Shown here one piece after another: positions 1 through 9,070 of a stretch of 64,000 nucleotides of DNA (within the stretch, counting starts at the first letter, position 1; every line of letters starts with the position of its first letter). The stretch lies in contig NZ_JH815203.1 of the NCBI RefSeq assembly GCF_000296465.1, forward strand, positions 905,189-969,188. Direction: 5' to 3'. This DNA is from Barnesiella intestinihominis YIT 11860. Lineage in GTDB: Bacteria; Bacteroidota; Bacteroidia; Bacteroidales; Barnesiellaceae. The notes under the pieces were generated by a model. It worked only from the letters and a program-made list of their open reading frames with translations, had not been told where the DNA came from and ran no database searches. Made by a program: the position numbers and the translations under genes.

Positions 1-272
1 CCGTTATGAATTCGTATCAGGGTATCGCTCTCGAAATCGGCTCCCGCATATTCCAAAGAACCCCGACGTGCCGTAACATGACTGCTCATGGCCGCTGTCC
101 CCGATGTACTGCCGAAGGTCTGACACGCAGGGATAACGACCGTTGTCTGTGGTGTGAGGTATTTACTGCCGGTTCTCTTGCCGTCGGCGGTGTAATAATT
201 CACGATAGCCGACCCGTTGCGGAACTGCACGGTATCGGGCTGGTTCAGCAAATTGTATCGTATGCTCTTCAT
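1..272 (-). CDS. Partial second Rhs core fragment (orphan Rhs-CT start), runs off window
   Basis: The minus-strand frame is open from a methionine at 272 (another lies at 308) to the window edge. It encodes the end of an Rhs core: its bases 1-264 match 3752-4015 inside the large Rhs gene with only about five substitutions, three of which are silent; the other two fall in one codon and change Gly to Cys. Left of position 265 in transcription order the homology stops abruptly and the sequence becomes AT-rich unrelated DNA. This is the usual form of a displaced Rhs C-terminal module: a short stretch of core homology followed by an alternative toxin tip, which here would lie outside the window. 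It has no signal peptide and no full repeat domain, so it is probably silent until recombined into the full-length gene. It could also be a simple remnant of a duplication. Confidence 0.6.
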   Translation of the reverse strand, partial: MKSIRYNLLNQPDTVQFRNGSAIVNYYTADGKRTGSKYLTPQTTVVIPACQTFGSTSGTAAMSSHVTARRGSLEYAGADFESDTLIRIHN

Positions 273-304
273 TGGTATGTGGGCTAATCTCTTGGATAGG
301 TAGG

Positions 305-817
305 TCATTTTCCAGTTAAAACAATATTCGATGGTTTGAAAAAATATCTTTCTTCAAGCTGCGTCTTTAAAAATTGAGTGAGTTCACTCTCCTTCATAAG
401 GACAATCCTTTCGGAATAAAAATTTGATTCCGGATCTGTTTTGACAATAAAATATGAAAATGTCTCACCGGGTGCAATTTTTTTAATAAACGAATATCCT
501 GTATTGACGGGTAGTTCGTCTAATATGCAATCACCCATCAGATGTAGATAACTGAAATCGCCATGTGCCTGTAAAAAGAATTCGCGCATCAACAGAAGGT
601 TCGATTTATTCTTTATCGGCTCCAATGACACCCAAGTTATATACTCTTCGTTTGAATGATTTTTCATTCGATACTCATCTACAATCTCATGCTGATTGGT
701 GAATCCATTGACATATCTCAACGATACGGTATCAATCTCTATTGGACTCTGTGCATTTAAATTCATAGCACAAAACATGAAAAACGAGAAAAATATATAG
801 ACCATTGTTTTCATCAC
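305..817 (-). CDS. Exported hypothetical protein in Rhs immunity region
   Basis: 170 residues with a clear Sec signal peptide (residues 1-22, hydrophobic core after MMKT, cleavage near LNAQ). The mature part has no family I recognise; it is rich in beta-forming and acidic residues. It lies between the full Rhs gene and the orphan Rhs core fragment, in the same orientation, in AT-rich DNA unlike the neighbouring core. That position fits an immunity protein or an accessory gene left behind by an earlier toxin tip, but nothing in the sequence proves this. The start is the first ATG and begins the signal peptide. Confidence 0.6.
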   Translation of the reverse strand: MMKTMVYIFFSFFMFCAMNLNAQSPIEIDTVSLRYVNGFTNQHEIVDEYRMKNHSNEEYITWVSLEPIKNKSNLLLMREFFLQAHGDFSYLHLMGDCILDELPVNTGYSFIKKIAPGETFSYFIVKTDPESNFYSERIVLMKESELTQFLKTQLEERYFFKPSNIVLTGK

Positions 818-884
818 TCTTGCATATTTTTAACATTTCCCTAAATTATTTGCTTTTTGAGTTGGTGTATTTCCGGCTGCGGAA

Positions 885-906
885 AATACCCCCCGAAGGG
901 AGGTAT
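885..906 (-). terminator. Possible hairpin terminator after the 187-residue protein
   Basis: A GC-rich stem with a TTC loop on the minus strand (positions 887-905) begins about 45 bases after the stop of the gene at 950-1513. It is followed on that strand by a short TATTTTCC run. The stem has one mismatch and the T-run is weak, so this is tentative. Confidence 0.35.
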
Positions 907-949
907 CGAGACGCTGCACGACTACTGCCACAGGTTACCATTGCCTAAT

Positions 950-1513
950 TTAATAAACCATGCCGTGTTTCCCCACTACCGGTTCTCGTTCAAATGTAGT
1001 ATCGTTTAACTCTTCAAGCCCATCTAACATAGGCTCCCATACTATTCTATAATAGTCTATGCTTTTTCTCAGTAAATACAACAACCGATTGTTGGTATAG
1101 CTTCTCCCCCTAAACCAAAAGTGATCATACTCACCCATACATATTTTTTCTTCTGAGCCGTCCTTGTAACGTAAGGTATAGGATGCTCGAGTATCAGGAG
1201 GATAAGGGTTAGCATTGGGGGTTAGTTTTTTCAACTCGTCATGAACTTCCCGCAACAGCTTCGGATCGATCAATAGAGTGTCGACTATGCCCATTGAGTC
1301 CGGATATTCTATCAGACCGCTATCGGTAATATCGATGAATGGTCCGATCATTCTTTTTCTCAGACAGTCGCAATCTATATCTACTGGACTGTTAAATGAA
1401 TAGTTATAATATAGCACATATATCGATTCGATTGAATTTTCATTATCTTCACTCTTCCCCAAAAAGGGTAAAAGCAAAAACAGAATCGGGAATATTAAAA
1501 TCGACTTTTTCAT
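950..1513 (-). CDS. Exported hypothetical protein in Rhs immunity region
   Basis: 187 residues with a signal peptide (MKKSILIFPILFLLLPF then charged sequence from about residue 20). The mature region contains a Cys-Asp-Cys triplet near residue 48 and a C-terminal segment rich in aromatic and acidic residues. I do not recognise the family. It sits 437 bases downstream of a short membrane protein and is the fourth small gene after the Rhs toxin. The most economical reading is an immunity or accessory gene for a former Rhs tip exchanged by recombination, inferred from position only. Confidence 0.6.
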   Translation of the reverse strand: MKKSILIFPILFLLLPFLGKSEDNENSIESIYVLYYNYSFNSPVDIDCDCLRKRMIGPFIDITDSGLIEYPDSMGIVDTLLIDPKLLREVHDELKKLTPNANPYPPDTRASYTLRYKDGSEEKICMGEYDHFWFRGRSYTNNRLLYLLRKSIDYYRIVWEPMLDGLEELNDTTFEREPVVGKHGMVY

Positions 1514-1642
1514 AATGGATTATTTTAAGGATATAAATATTTTATTTCTTTGTTTGATATTGAGATTTCTTTATACAATAGATTGATAAAATTAATCCGT
1601 ATATAGCATAAAAAAGAAGAACTTTAGCATATAATATCAACT

Positions 1643-1840
1643 CTAAAAAAAAAAGTCTTTTTGACAAATAGGAATTAAATTATTACTGCCGTTAGGTAAG
1701 TAATCTTCAAAATAATACTTTATATTAATTTCCTGATTGATAATAAATAAAACACTATAAACAATTACTATCAAAGAAAATAGTATAAATATGTACTGTA
1801 ATATCTTATTTAATTTTTTATTATTCATAAGTGTTACCAA
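1643..1840 (-). CDS. Small single-pass membrane protein, hypothetical
   Basis: 65 residues with one hydrophobic segment (about residues 15-33) and a short polar tail ending in three phenylalanines. The ORF opens with MVTLMNNKK, so the start may be the second methionine. It is very AT-rich and lies among other small membrane or exported genes after the Rhs toxin. Inner-membrane immunity proteins of this size are known for membrane-acting toxins, but there is no sequence match to support that here. Confidence 0.4.
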   Translation of the reverse strand: MVTLMNNKKLNKILQYIFILFSLIVIVYSVLFIINQEINIKYYFEDYLPNGSNNLIPICQKDFFF

Positions 1841-1905
1841 GAGCCTCCTGCACCGTTTGACAAATTAAAAAGATTTCTTAATATATAACTGGGAAAAGAC
1901 AATAA

Positions 1906-2169
1906 TTAAAAAACAATTAACCAAAATAGCAATGTCGTTTTCAGAAAAGTTTTCAATCCAATTTTATTTTTAATTACAAGTATTGGCGTATAATTCCCAA
2001 TTACTGCCAGCAAAGCATTTATCAATAATACCCAATTCGGATACATAAATAAAAACAACCTATTTGTAAGATTGTAAGCATAAAGCAAATATAGTGATTG
2101 AATTAGCAACAATACATTTATACATATTACTACTAATCCCATTATTCTATCCATTTTAAAAGTTGCCAT
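1906..2169 (-). CDS. Small three-helix membrane protein, hypothetical
   Basis: 87 residues, nearly all hydrophobic, with three likely transmembrane helices (about residues 10-31, 40-62 and 68-86). It is the second gene downstream of the Rhs gene on the same strand, 95 bases after the 153-residue exported protein. I recognise no family. A role as an immunity protein is possible from position; a leftover of another element is equally possible. Confidence 0.45.
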   Translation of the reverse strand: MATFKMDRIMGLVVICINVLLLIQSLYLLYAYNLTNRLFLFMYPNWVLLINALLAVIGNYTPILVIKNKIGLKTFLKTTLLFWLIVF

Positions 2170-2264
2170 AAATTACCAATTTGAAGTTACTTTCATATAT
2201 TCGTTTTCATTATTGTATATTTGAAAAGATACATTATTACTAATGCTATTCATAGGCAGTATTT

Positions 2265-2726
2265 TTATTGTATTTTTATGTCGTTGAAAAAATGTTCATA
2301 AGATTTCAATTTTGTTTCTCCTACATGCTCATAGACAATGGCAATACCATATTTGAAATAATTATCTTCTCTAAAATATTTTTTTCCATTATCTGTCATA
2401 TAGTACCCTCTTATACTACGAACATCTTTACCTAGTACAAATTCACTACATATTATTTTATCCGACAAATCTGTCAAAGGTAAATTTATCATACTTCCAC
2501 AATGTATTATTATTGCAGCAGAATCTAAAACGCAATTTATTATTTTGAAATAACCCTCTTCATAATTGACAACATTAATTTTGTGGATTGCTGGATACTC
2601 GATAATCAGATTCTTGTTATGGCACAATATCGTATCTGTTTTTGTTTGTATTTGACCAAAAGCAATATTTGTCAAACAAAAGAACAATACCATTAATAAT
2701 ACTTCACGGGTTCTTCTTTTCTTCAT
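2265..2726 (-). CDS. Exported protein overlapping the Rhs toxin end; candidate immunity protein
   Basis: 153 residues with a signal peptide (MKKRRT, then a hydrophobic stretch to about residue 24, cleavage near AFGQ). The start codon lies inside the last codons of the Rhs gene (23-base overlap), so the two are probably co-translated, as is typical for a toxin and its cognate immunity protein. The mature protein is beta-rich and has no recognised domain. A periplasmic immunity protein would fit a toxin whose tip carries a zinc-peptidase-like motif and could act in the envelope. The pairing is inferred from the overlap and shared low GC. Confidence 0.6.
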   Translation of the reverse strand: MKKRRTREVLLMVLFFCLTNIAFGQIQTKTDTILCHNKNLIIEYPAIHKINVVNYEEGYFKIINCVLDSAAIIIHCGSMINLPLTDLSDKIICSEFVLGKDVRSIRGYYMTDNGKKYFREDNYFKYGIAIVYEHVGETKLKSYEHFFNDIKIQ

Positions 2727-5700
2727 AATTATTTTCTGCTTGTTTTACAACTGTTTTTATTTGATTTTCCAAAATAAGATTTGTAGGAACTTTTGTAATT
2801 TCAAAAATATTCATATGTAATTCCTCATCCCAGATCACACGAACTTCTGGTTTATACGTATGGCTTGCTTTTACTACGTTGCGATAAACTTCGTAAAAAT
2901 AGGCATGCCCAAAAGCTTCGTGTGCGGTAGTCATTACTTGCTGTTTCTCATTCAAATTTTTTCCAACAAGAACATATACTTTATTGTCAGGCGAAGGATT
3001 CGACTCTGTATTCGGCATTTCAGTTGTACCTCTATAAAAATTTCCTCCTGTTGAGGAATTATCGTAGTAAGCAAAACCTGCGTGATCTTTGTCCTTAACT
3101 TGAAAACTATATACTACCTCACTATTCGCTAATGCTTTCAAGGCAGTCATATTTTCGGAGAAACTTTTCGATTTGTTCAATCTTCTTATATCAAGTACTC
3201 CACTTTTGTCAAATCTTAAAAACTTTACCTCTTGCTTTGTTAGTGTATTACTGATGTTTTTTTGAGAAAGTTTATCCGCTTCTACCTTCCTTCCGTCCGG
3301 GTCTACATATTTCACCGGATTGTTATTACAATAGGCATAAGGCGAGATGGAATAATATTTCTCGCAGAGAGGATCCATAGTGGTGAATCGGCAGAGAGCC
3401 GGATAATACATACGGGCATCGAAGTCGTAACTGTCATAGCCGTGCAGCTCTATAAACTCCTTTCCTCCGTATTTGTACGGCTGTTCTTCGGGCTGGTAAT
3501 GGGCTTCATAAGGAAGACCGAAAGGATAGTATTGCATACGTTGGTAGGTGACGGTTTTTTGAAGTTCGATATACTGCATGTCGCCTCTGTCGAACCAATC
3601 GAAGGGGACGGTAGCAAGGTGGCGGGGTGGTTTGTCGATTTCTATAAATTTCAAATTTTTAAGCGCACTGCCGTAGACGGTGCGGATATTCCCTTGATAA
3701 TCCCGCACGAAGTACCGGAAATCTTGTTCCGAACAATCCAAATAGCCGTCGCCGTTATGAATTCGTATCAGGGTATCGCTCTCGAAATCGGCTCCCGCAT
3801 ATTCCAAAGAACCCCGACGTGCCGTAACATGACTGCTCATGGCCGCAGTCCCCGATGTACTGCCGAAGGTCTGCCCCGCAGGGATAACGACCGTTGTCAG
3901 TGGTGTGAGGTATTTACTGCCGGTTCTCTTGCCGTCGGCGGTGTAATAATTCACGATAGCCGACCCGTTGCGGAACTGCACGGTGTCGGGCTGGTTCAGC
4001 AAATTGTATCGTATGGCGACAATATCCCGGTCGAGGTCGGCCGTCATATTTCCGTTGGGGTCGTAAAAATAATCGAGTCCATTATAGTTATAATCCCGAT
4101 ATTCTTTCATGTCGTATCGCCCCTGTTCTCCCATCATATCGGTAATCTCTACTACCCTATTCCCTTCATAAGACCAGTTCATCTCGTCTATCATTCCGCC
4201 CCTTCCCCCATTGCGATACAAATTTACCATATTACCATGCTTGTCATATTCATACTCGACATGATAGCGGCCGCTAGAAAAATCACTGCCCGTCACCGAA
4301 TAGGCCGAAGCCAGCCGGTCGTGGGCATCATAAGTGAAGCGATAGCCGTTCACAATCGTGTCGGTATCGGTGCGATATGTCCAATTCATCGCCGATATAT
4401 TTCCGTTGTAACGAACTTTCCCATAGTTTCCCATAAGGCTTTCGTAATACAAATTCTGCACGAAATCGACATCTTCTATCCGAGTGATCCAACCCTGCAA
4501 ATTATACCGATATTTAGCATGCGTCAGTCCTCCGTCGATACTTTTGCCGGATATCCGTCCCAACTCGTCGTATTCATATCTCCAATCGGTAGACAAAGAG
4601 TCGTTAACCGTATAATCGGTGCGGGTGAGGCGTCCCGAGCGGTCATAAGTATTTTCTACGGACTCCGATACCGATAAACGCCCCCGGGAATCCAAATGTT
4701 CCGTGTATGATTCAAGAATATTTCCCGAAAGGTCGCATTGAGCATAAGTCATTTCATAATCGCCCGATACATGCCGAGTGCGTGTCTGTACGGGATTTCC
4801 ATATTCATCGTAATAATAAACGGTAATCGCATATTTGCTCCTGTCCGTCAAGTCGAACACCTGCGTCCCGGTCAGCAAACCTTTGGCCGAGGAATAAGCC
4901 GCACCATATCCCTCCTTACTCCGATAGGCAAGCTGCGAGGCTGCCGTCCCCTCGATGTACAAAAAAGAATAGTCGTCGTAATAATTGACCGTGAGCAACC
5001 GGTAATCATTGGCGGCAGGCAGCAGAATCCTGAGGGTATAACCCATACCCGGCCACGCAGTATAACTATCGGCACGTTCCTCGACAAACCTCCTTTCCCT
5101 GCAATACCGATACAAGTCCGGTGGACTCTGCAACGGATCCGTCTCATAAGTATACAGCACTCGGGAGAGGGCATCATATTTGGTTATGGTCCAGAGGCTT
5201 CCGATCTGTTGATTGCCGTCCTGACTCATGACCAATCGATTAGCCCTATCGTAAATCATCTGTATCGATTTACAACCGGGCAAACGCTTCCCTATGCAGT
5301 TCCCCCGGTCGTCGTATTTATAGAGATAGGCATACTGTTGCAAAAGAGTGTGGCTGTCGGGATAATTGCCGGTATTATACATTCCGTCCACAGCCATCGG
5401 GGGCAGTACATAGCACAGCCTGCCGTGGTCGTCATAAATGTAGTAAGTGTCATAACCGTTTCCCTGACGGGTCATAACCACCCGACCCGATTTATCGGTG
5501 AAACTCTCTTGCCAAATTCCGTCCTCGTCGGTTTCGCGAGTAACATAAAGAGCACCCGGCGTATACCGCCCCACTCGTTGTACCCCATCGGACGAAATGC
5601 GGAAAAGAACGACCTCTCCTGCCGTATTGCACCGATATGCAACAGTCTTCGGGTGAGCGTTCCAAACAGCTCCGGGATTTTTCACACCGACTGTCCGGCT

Positions 5701-6159
5701 CAACGGTGAGTTTTCGTACAAAGTCTCCCGATAGAGATATGTGTCTCCATAATAACTTTGAGCCGTCTGCCCGTATGTAGAAGGATTCACATAACAGCCG
5801 TTGTTCCCCGATACGGGTGTGGGAAGCCCTTGACGATATTCTCTCCCGGCCTCGTCGTAACCGACTGTGGACAGCAGGTCGGCGCCCGTTGCCGTGAAAC
5901 CCACTCGGGCAGTCTGTTCGGGACGACCCAGCCCGTCATAATAGACCACGGTCGCAAGCGCCTGCGAAGCCCCTTCGGCAGTTATCCGGCCGTCCTCTAT
6001 ATTCGCCGACGTACTACCGCCGGGAAGAACGACCTCCACGATATAATTTTTTTCAGACGACAAACTCAAAGGAATATCGACGGCAACCGACACTATCGCC
6101 GACATGGGCGACAAAAAGAGTATAGACAAACTCATTGAAAAGCGGAGGGGTCTTTTCAT
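2704..6159 (-). CDS. DUF6443/Rhs-repeat polymorphic toxin with zincin-like C-terminal tip
   Basis: 1151 residues. Residues 1-26 are a signal peptide. A DUF6443-type region follows (about 35-170, with the YYDGLGRP signature), then a long YD-repeat shell (about 200-830; many YDxxGR and YxYDxxGN units). The Rhs-associated core runs to about residue 985 and ends in NNPVKYVDPDGR. The last roughly 165 residues are a different, AT-rich, lysine/asparagine-rich tip containing HEAFGH at residues 1080-1085, an HExxGH zinc-peptidase-like motif with Glu at 1090. Rhs shells encapsulate and release C-terminal toxins; Bacteroidales versions are commonly exported. The sharp drop in GC at about 3290 marks the exchange point of the tip. 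The toxic activity is inferred; the tip could also be a non-catalytic zincin fold. Confidence 0.85.
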   Translation of the reverse strand: MKRPLRFSMSLSILFLSPMSAIVSVAVDIPLSLSSEKNYIVEVVLPGGSTSANIEDGRITAEGASQALATVVYYDGLGRPEQTARVGFTATGADLLSTVGYDEAGREYRQGLPTPVSGNNGCYVNPSTYGQTAQSYYGDTYLYRETLYENSPLSRTVGVKNPGAVWNAHPKTVAYRCNTAGEVVLFRISSDGVQRVGRYTPGALYVTRETDEDGIWQESFTDKSGRVVMTRQGNGYDTYYIYDDHGRLCYVLPPMAVDGMYNTGNYPDSHTLLQQYAYLYKYDDRGNCIGKRLPGCKSIQMIYDRANRLVMSQDGNQQIGSLWTITKYDALSRVLYTYETDPLQSPPDLYRYCRERRFVEERADSYTAWPGMGYTLRILLPAANDYRLLTVNYYDDYSFLYIEGTAASQLAYRSKEGYGAAYSSAKGLLTGTQVFDLTDRSKYAITVYYYDEYGNPVQTRTRHVSGDYEMTYAQCDLSGNILESYTEHLDSRGRLSVSESVENTYDRSGRLTRTDYTVNDSLSTDWRYEYDELGRISGKSIDGGLTHAKYRYNLQGWITRIEDVDFVQNLYYESLMGNYGKVRYNGNISAMNWTYRTDTDTIVNGYRFTYDAHDRLASAYSVTGSDFSSGRYHVEYEYDKHGNMVNLYRNGGRGGMIDEMNWSYEGNRVVEITDMMGEQGRYDMKEYRDYNYNGLDYFYDPNGNMTADLDRDIVAIRYNLLNQPDTVQFRNGSAIVNYYTADGKRTGSKYLTPLTTVVIPAGQTFGSTSGTAAMSSHVTARRGSLEYAGADFESDTLIRIHNGDGYLDCSEQDFRYFVRDYQGNIRTVYGSALKNLKFIEIDKPPRHLATVPFDWFDRGDMQYIELQKTVTYQRMQYYPFGLPYEAHYQPEEQPYKYGGKEFIELHGYDSYDFDARMYYPALCRFTTMDPLCEKYYSISPYAYCNNNPVKYVDPDGRKVEADKLSQKNISNTLTKQEVKFLRFDKSGVLDIRRLNKSKSFSENMTALKALANSEVVYSFQVKDKDHAGFAYYDNSSTGGNFYRGTTEMPNTESNPSPDNKVYVLVGKNLNEKQQVMTTAHEAFGHAYFYEVYRNVVKASHTYKPEVRVIWDEELHMNIFEITKVPTNLILENQIKTVVKQAENNYEEKKNP

Positions 6160-6366
6160 AGTATCGTGATTTTGTGTCTCTCCGTAAATTTATGCTTTTT
6201 TTTTACATTTCCCCAAATATTTCACGCTTTTTTTTCATGCCTCGGCTCCAAACGACTGTTTTAACCCTCTTCAAACAAAATTCGGGAATTATTTTCGAGG
6301 AAAGCCCCATGAAACACATTCCCCCTATGCATAGCATGAAAGCCGGCTCTTCCCATTATCCGGGAA

Positions 6367-7134
6367 TCACCCTTCTCCGAACAATCGCACAGCATTGGCC
6401 GTGGTAGCCTCCTCCACCTCGGCAGTCGTAATATCCAGAATTTCGGCTATTCGCTTCGCCATATAAGGCAAATACGAAGGTTCGTTCCGTTTGCCTCGAT
6501 AAGGCACGGGAGCCAAATACGGGGCATCGGTTTCGAGCAATATACGCCCGATGCCCACTTCTCGTACCATATCTTCAAGATGAGCGTTCTTGAAAGTAAC
6601 GATGCCGTTTATCCCGAAATAATAGTCACCGGTTCCCCTCAGCAGACGCACCTGTTCGGCCGACCCCGTGAAACTGTGGAACACCCCTCGGAATGCCGGC
6701 ACTCTGCCCGACTGCAACAGAGCCAATATTTCGTCGAATGCCTCCCGGCAATGAATAATCACCGGCAAACCCGACTCTGCCGCCCACCCCGTTTGCATCA
6801 CAAAAGCCTCTTTCTGCTCCTCGGCATAGGTCTTGTCCCAATACAAATCGAGCCCTATCTCGCCCACGGCGCAATACTCCCCGGAGAAAAGCAGCTCTCT
6901 CACCTGTCCAAGCCGCTCCCGATAATCGTCCTCCACCGACGTGGGGTGTAGCCCCATAGCCATACGGCAATAACCGGGAAACAAATCGTTCGTGGCATGC
7001 ATGGCTTGCACCGTGTCGAAATCGACATTGGGCAATATCACTCGTTCGACTCCCGCTTCACGGGCGCGGCGCACCACCTCGACACGGTCTTCGTCAAACT
7101 CTTCCAGATAAATATGCGTGTGAGTATCAATCAT
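6367..7134 (-). CDS. tatD: TatD family metal-dependent hydrolase
   Basis: About 255 residues starting MIDTHTHIY, which supplies the first metal-binding HxH. Other family marks are GEIGLD (the metal-ligand Glu), IHCREA, HSFTG and LLETDAPYLAP near the C-terminus. TatD proteins are Mg-dependent 3'-5' exonucleases/deoxyribonucleases of the amidohydrolase superfamily, acting in the cytoplasm. A longer frame begins at a GTG at 7155, but the ATG at 7134 gives the standard N-terminus and overlaps the upstream gene by only eight bases. It is the last gene of a three-gene minus-strand operon. Confidence 0.9.
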   Translation of the reverse strand: MIDTHTHIYLEEFDEDRVEVVRRAREAGVERVILPNVDFDTVQAMHATNDLFPGYCRMAMGLHPTSVEDDYRERLGQVRELLFSGEYCAVGEIGLDLYWDKTYAEEQKEAFVMQTGWAAESGLPVIIHCREAFDEILALLQSGRVPAFRGVFHSFTGSAEQVRLLRGTGDYYFGINGIVTFKNAHLEDMVREVGIGRILLETDAPYLAPVPYRGKRNEPSYLPYMAKRIAEILDITTAEVEEATTANAVRLFGEG

Positions 7135-7831
7135 CTTCGGGTCGTTTTTCTCCACTGCGGTAATAATATACTACGCCGTAAGCCCGGCAACGGTTCAAAC
7201 GGATTTCGGCAGGAAGATCGGCGTAATACGTTTCCACCTGATTCCACAAATCCAAGATAATCCGGTCCGCCTCCTCGCGCAAGGCATCCAATCCCGACTG
7301 GGAACGAGTCGTATTCAGTTTATAATTCTGTTGTTCCCGATAGGCTTCCTTGAAAATATCGTAATGCACGGTCACTTTCGCGATCGTAGGGTTATAAATA
7401 GGTGCGCCTCCGTGCGACACCCGTTCGCGTTCCCCCTCGATGAGACGTTCTCCCCAAACGAGAATGTGCTTCTCGCCGGTCAGCTCGGGCACGGCAAAAT
7501 CTTCGGGGTCGAGCCCGTAAAACAATTTGTGTTCCTTACGCACCTCGTTACGCAACACTGCCAAATTAAGCACCTGTATGAAATGCGAGATGTACAACCG
7601 GGCCGTCTTCAAATGCGACTGATATTGTCGGTTGGCCTCGGCCTGAGCCGTATAGCAATACTGGAACTGCCCGACGGCACTTTTGAAGCGTCTCAAAAGT
7701 GCGCGGGCCTCGTTCAGCGTTTTATACGAAGCCGCCTGCTTGTCCACATCGCACTCGTGCTCCATCGCCACCGCTTTTTCGAGAGCGGTAAGGCGGGCTT
7801 TGTCTGTATTCGGTAACCGGCGGTAAGGCAT
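7127..7831 (-). CDS. Conserved hypothetical protein between polyprenyl synthase and tatD
   Basis: 234 residues, soluble, helical, without a signal peptide or membrane segment. I do not recognise a domain with known function. The first half is rich in Ala, Arg and Gln and likely forms long helices; the second half holds an HILVWGERLIEGE segment. It starts 15 bases after the polyprenyl synthase gene and overlaps the tatD start, so the three are one transcription unit. Confidence 0.75.
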   Translation of the reverse strand: MPYRRLPNTDKARLTALEKAVAMEHECDVDKQAASYKTLNEARALLRRFKSAVGQFQYCYTAQAEANRQYQSHLKTARLYISHFIQVLNLAVLRNEVRKEHKLFYGLDPEDFAVPELTGEKHILVWGERLIEGERERVSHGGAPIYNPTIAKVTVHYDIFKEAYREQQNYKLNTTRSQSGLDALREEADRIILDLWNQVETYYADLPAEIRLNRCRAYGVVYYYRSGEKRPEDD

Positions 7832-7846
7832 TGTTTCTGAAAAATT

Positions 7847-8821
7847 TTAGTGATCTCGTTTTATCAATGAATTCGCCAAATCGTATAAAGGCTGCTTCGC
7901 CGCTTCGTCCACTCCGATTTGCCGCAAAGCCTCTATCGCCCGACGACTGTATTCGTCGACCTGCCGCAGACACAAATCGCCCGCACCGACACGGTCGTAC
8001 AACGCCGTCACAGCAGCTATCTTCTCGGAAGGATCGTATTCGGCCGCGCCCAACCAGCGGGACAACTCCTCGGCATCTTTCCCTTCGACCCGTTGCCGGG
8101 CATTGATGAGCATATACGTTTTCTTGTTATTCAGAATATCGCCTCCTATCTTTTTCCCGAAACGGGCAGGGTCGCCATACACGTCCAACCAATCGTCCTG
8201 CAACTGGAACGCCAGTCCCAAAGACTCGCCGAAACGGTAGACACAATCCGCATCCGTCTCGCTCGCTCCGCCTATAATCGCCCCTATCTTCAACGCTCCT
8301 CCCAACAGCACGGCTGTTTTCAAGCGAATCATCTCGATATATTCCGCTTCGGTCACATCGTCCCGACGCTCGAATTCCATATCGTATTGCTGACCCTCGC
8401 AAATTTCAAGAGCCGTTTTCAGGAACAACTCGACGACAGCCCCCGTGTGCGGAGCTTCCGTGCGGGCGATATAACGGAAAGCGATGATCTCCATGGCATC
8501 GCCCGAAAGTATGGCCGTATTCTCGTCCCACACCTTATGCACCGTAGGTTTACCACGGCGCACGTCGGCTTTGTCCATCACATCGTCATGCAACAGCGTA
8601 AAGTTGTGAAACACTTCCAACCCCACCGCCGCATTCAATGCCCGACGATAATCGCCCGCAAACATCTCGCAGGCAAGCAGCGTCAACAACGGCCTCACGC
8701 GCTTACCGCCTAACGACAACTCATAACGCACGGGAGCATACAATCCATCGGGTTCGGCGGCATATTCTATCTTCGAAAGTTCAGCTTCTATCGCATCGAA
8801 ATATCTTTGCAGTTTTTCCAT
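7847..8821 (-). CDS. Trans-isoprenyl (polyprenyl) diphosphate synthase
   Basis: 324 residues. It makes a linear isoprenyl diphosphate by head-to-tail condensation of isopentenyl diphosphate, in this phylum typically the side chain of menaquinone. Both aspartate-rich motifs are intact: DDVMD at 79-83 (after LLH) and DDWLD at 209-213 (after FQLQ). GGKRVRP at 38-44 binds the diphosphate. Its length is typical of medium- to long-chain synthases; the product chain length cannot be read with certainty. It is the first gene of the minus-strand operon with the hypothetical gene and tatD, and is divergent from porQ. Confidence 0.9.
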   Translation of the reverse strand: MEKLQRYFDAIEAELSKIEYAAEPDGLYAPVRYELSLGGKRVRPLLTLLACEMFAGDYRRALNAAVGLEVFHNFTLLHDDVMDKADVRRGKPTVHKVWDENTAILSGDAMEIIAFRYIARTEAPHTGAVVELFLKTALEICEGQQYDMEFERRDDVTEAEYIEMIRLKTAVLLGGALKIGAIIGGASETDADCVYRFGESLGLAFQLQDDWLDVYGDPARFGKKIGGDILNNKKTYMLINARQRVEGKDAEELSRWLGAAEYDPSEKIAAVTALYDRVGAGDLCLRQVDEYSRRAIEALRQIGVDEAAKQPLYDLANSLIKRDH

Positions 8822-9046
8822 AAACTACTTGAAAATTTTTATGTTTTACATAGAACAGAGTTCAAAATTAACGATTTCCATCGAGCCGAGCAAACATAAC
8901 TCACAATATAATACGAATAAAGTTCCGATACAAACTCGTTCCGCCACATACTTTATTGCCCTTTTTCCCGTTAATAAATCATCGGGAACCATTCTGCCGA
9001 AAGCAAAATTCAATCACGCGACCTTCTGCCGACCGGGAATTTTGGC

Positions 9047-9054
9047 TATCTTTG
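9047..9054 (+). promoter_or_regulatory. Bacteroidales -7 element upstream of porQ
   Basis: TATCTTTG, an exact match to the TAnnTTTG consensus, 16 bases before the porQ start codon. No good -33 TTTG is visible at the expected distance. Confidence 0.5.
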
Positions 9055-9070
9055 AAACCCGAAAACAATT

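Noticed and set aside
3262-4677. Long forward ORF (471 codons) opposite the Rhs core
   Set aside because: Antisense shadow of the repeat-rich Rhs coding frame; no domain or start context. The forward ORF at 6-287 is the same shadow in the duplicated fragment.
4738-5709. Forward ORF of 323 codons opposite the Rhs gene
   Set aside because: Antisense shadow in GC-rich YD-repeat sequence.
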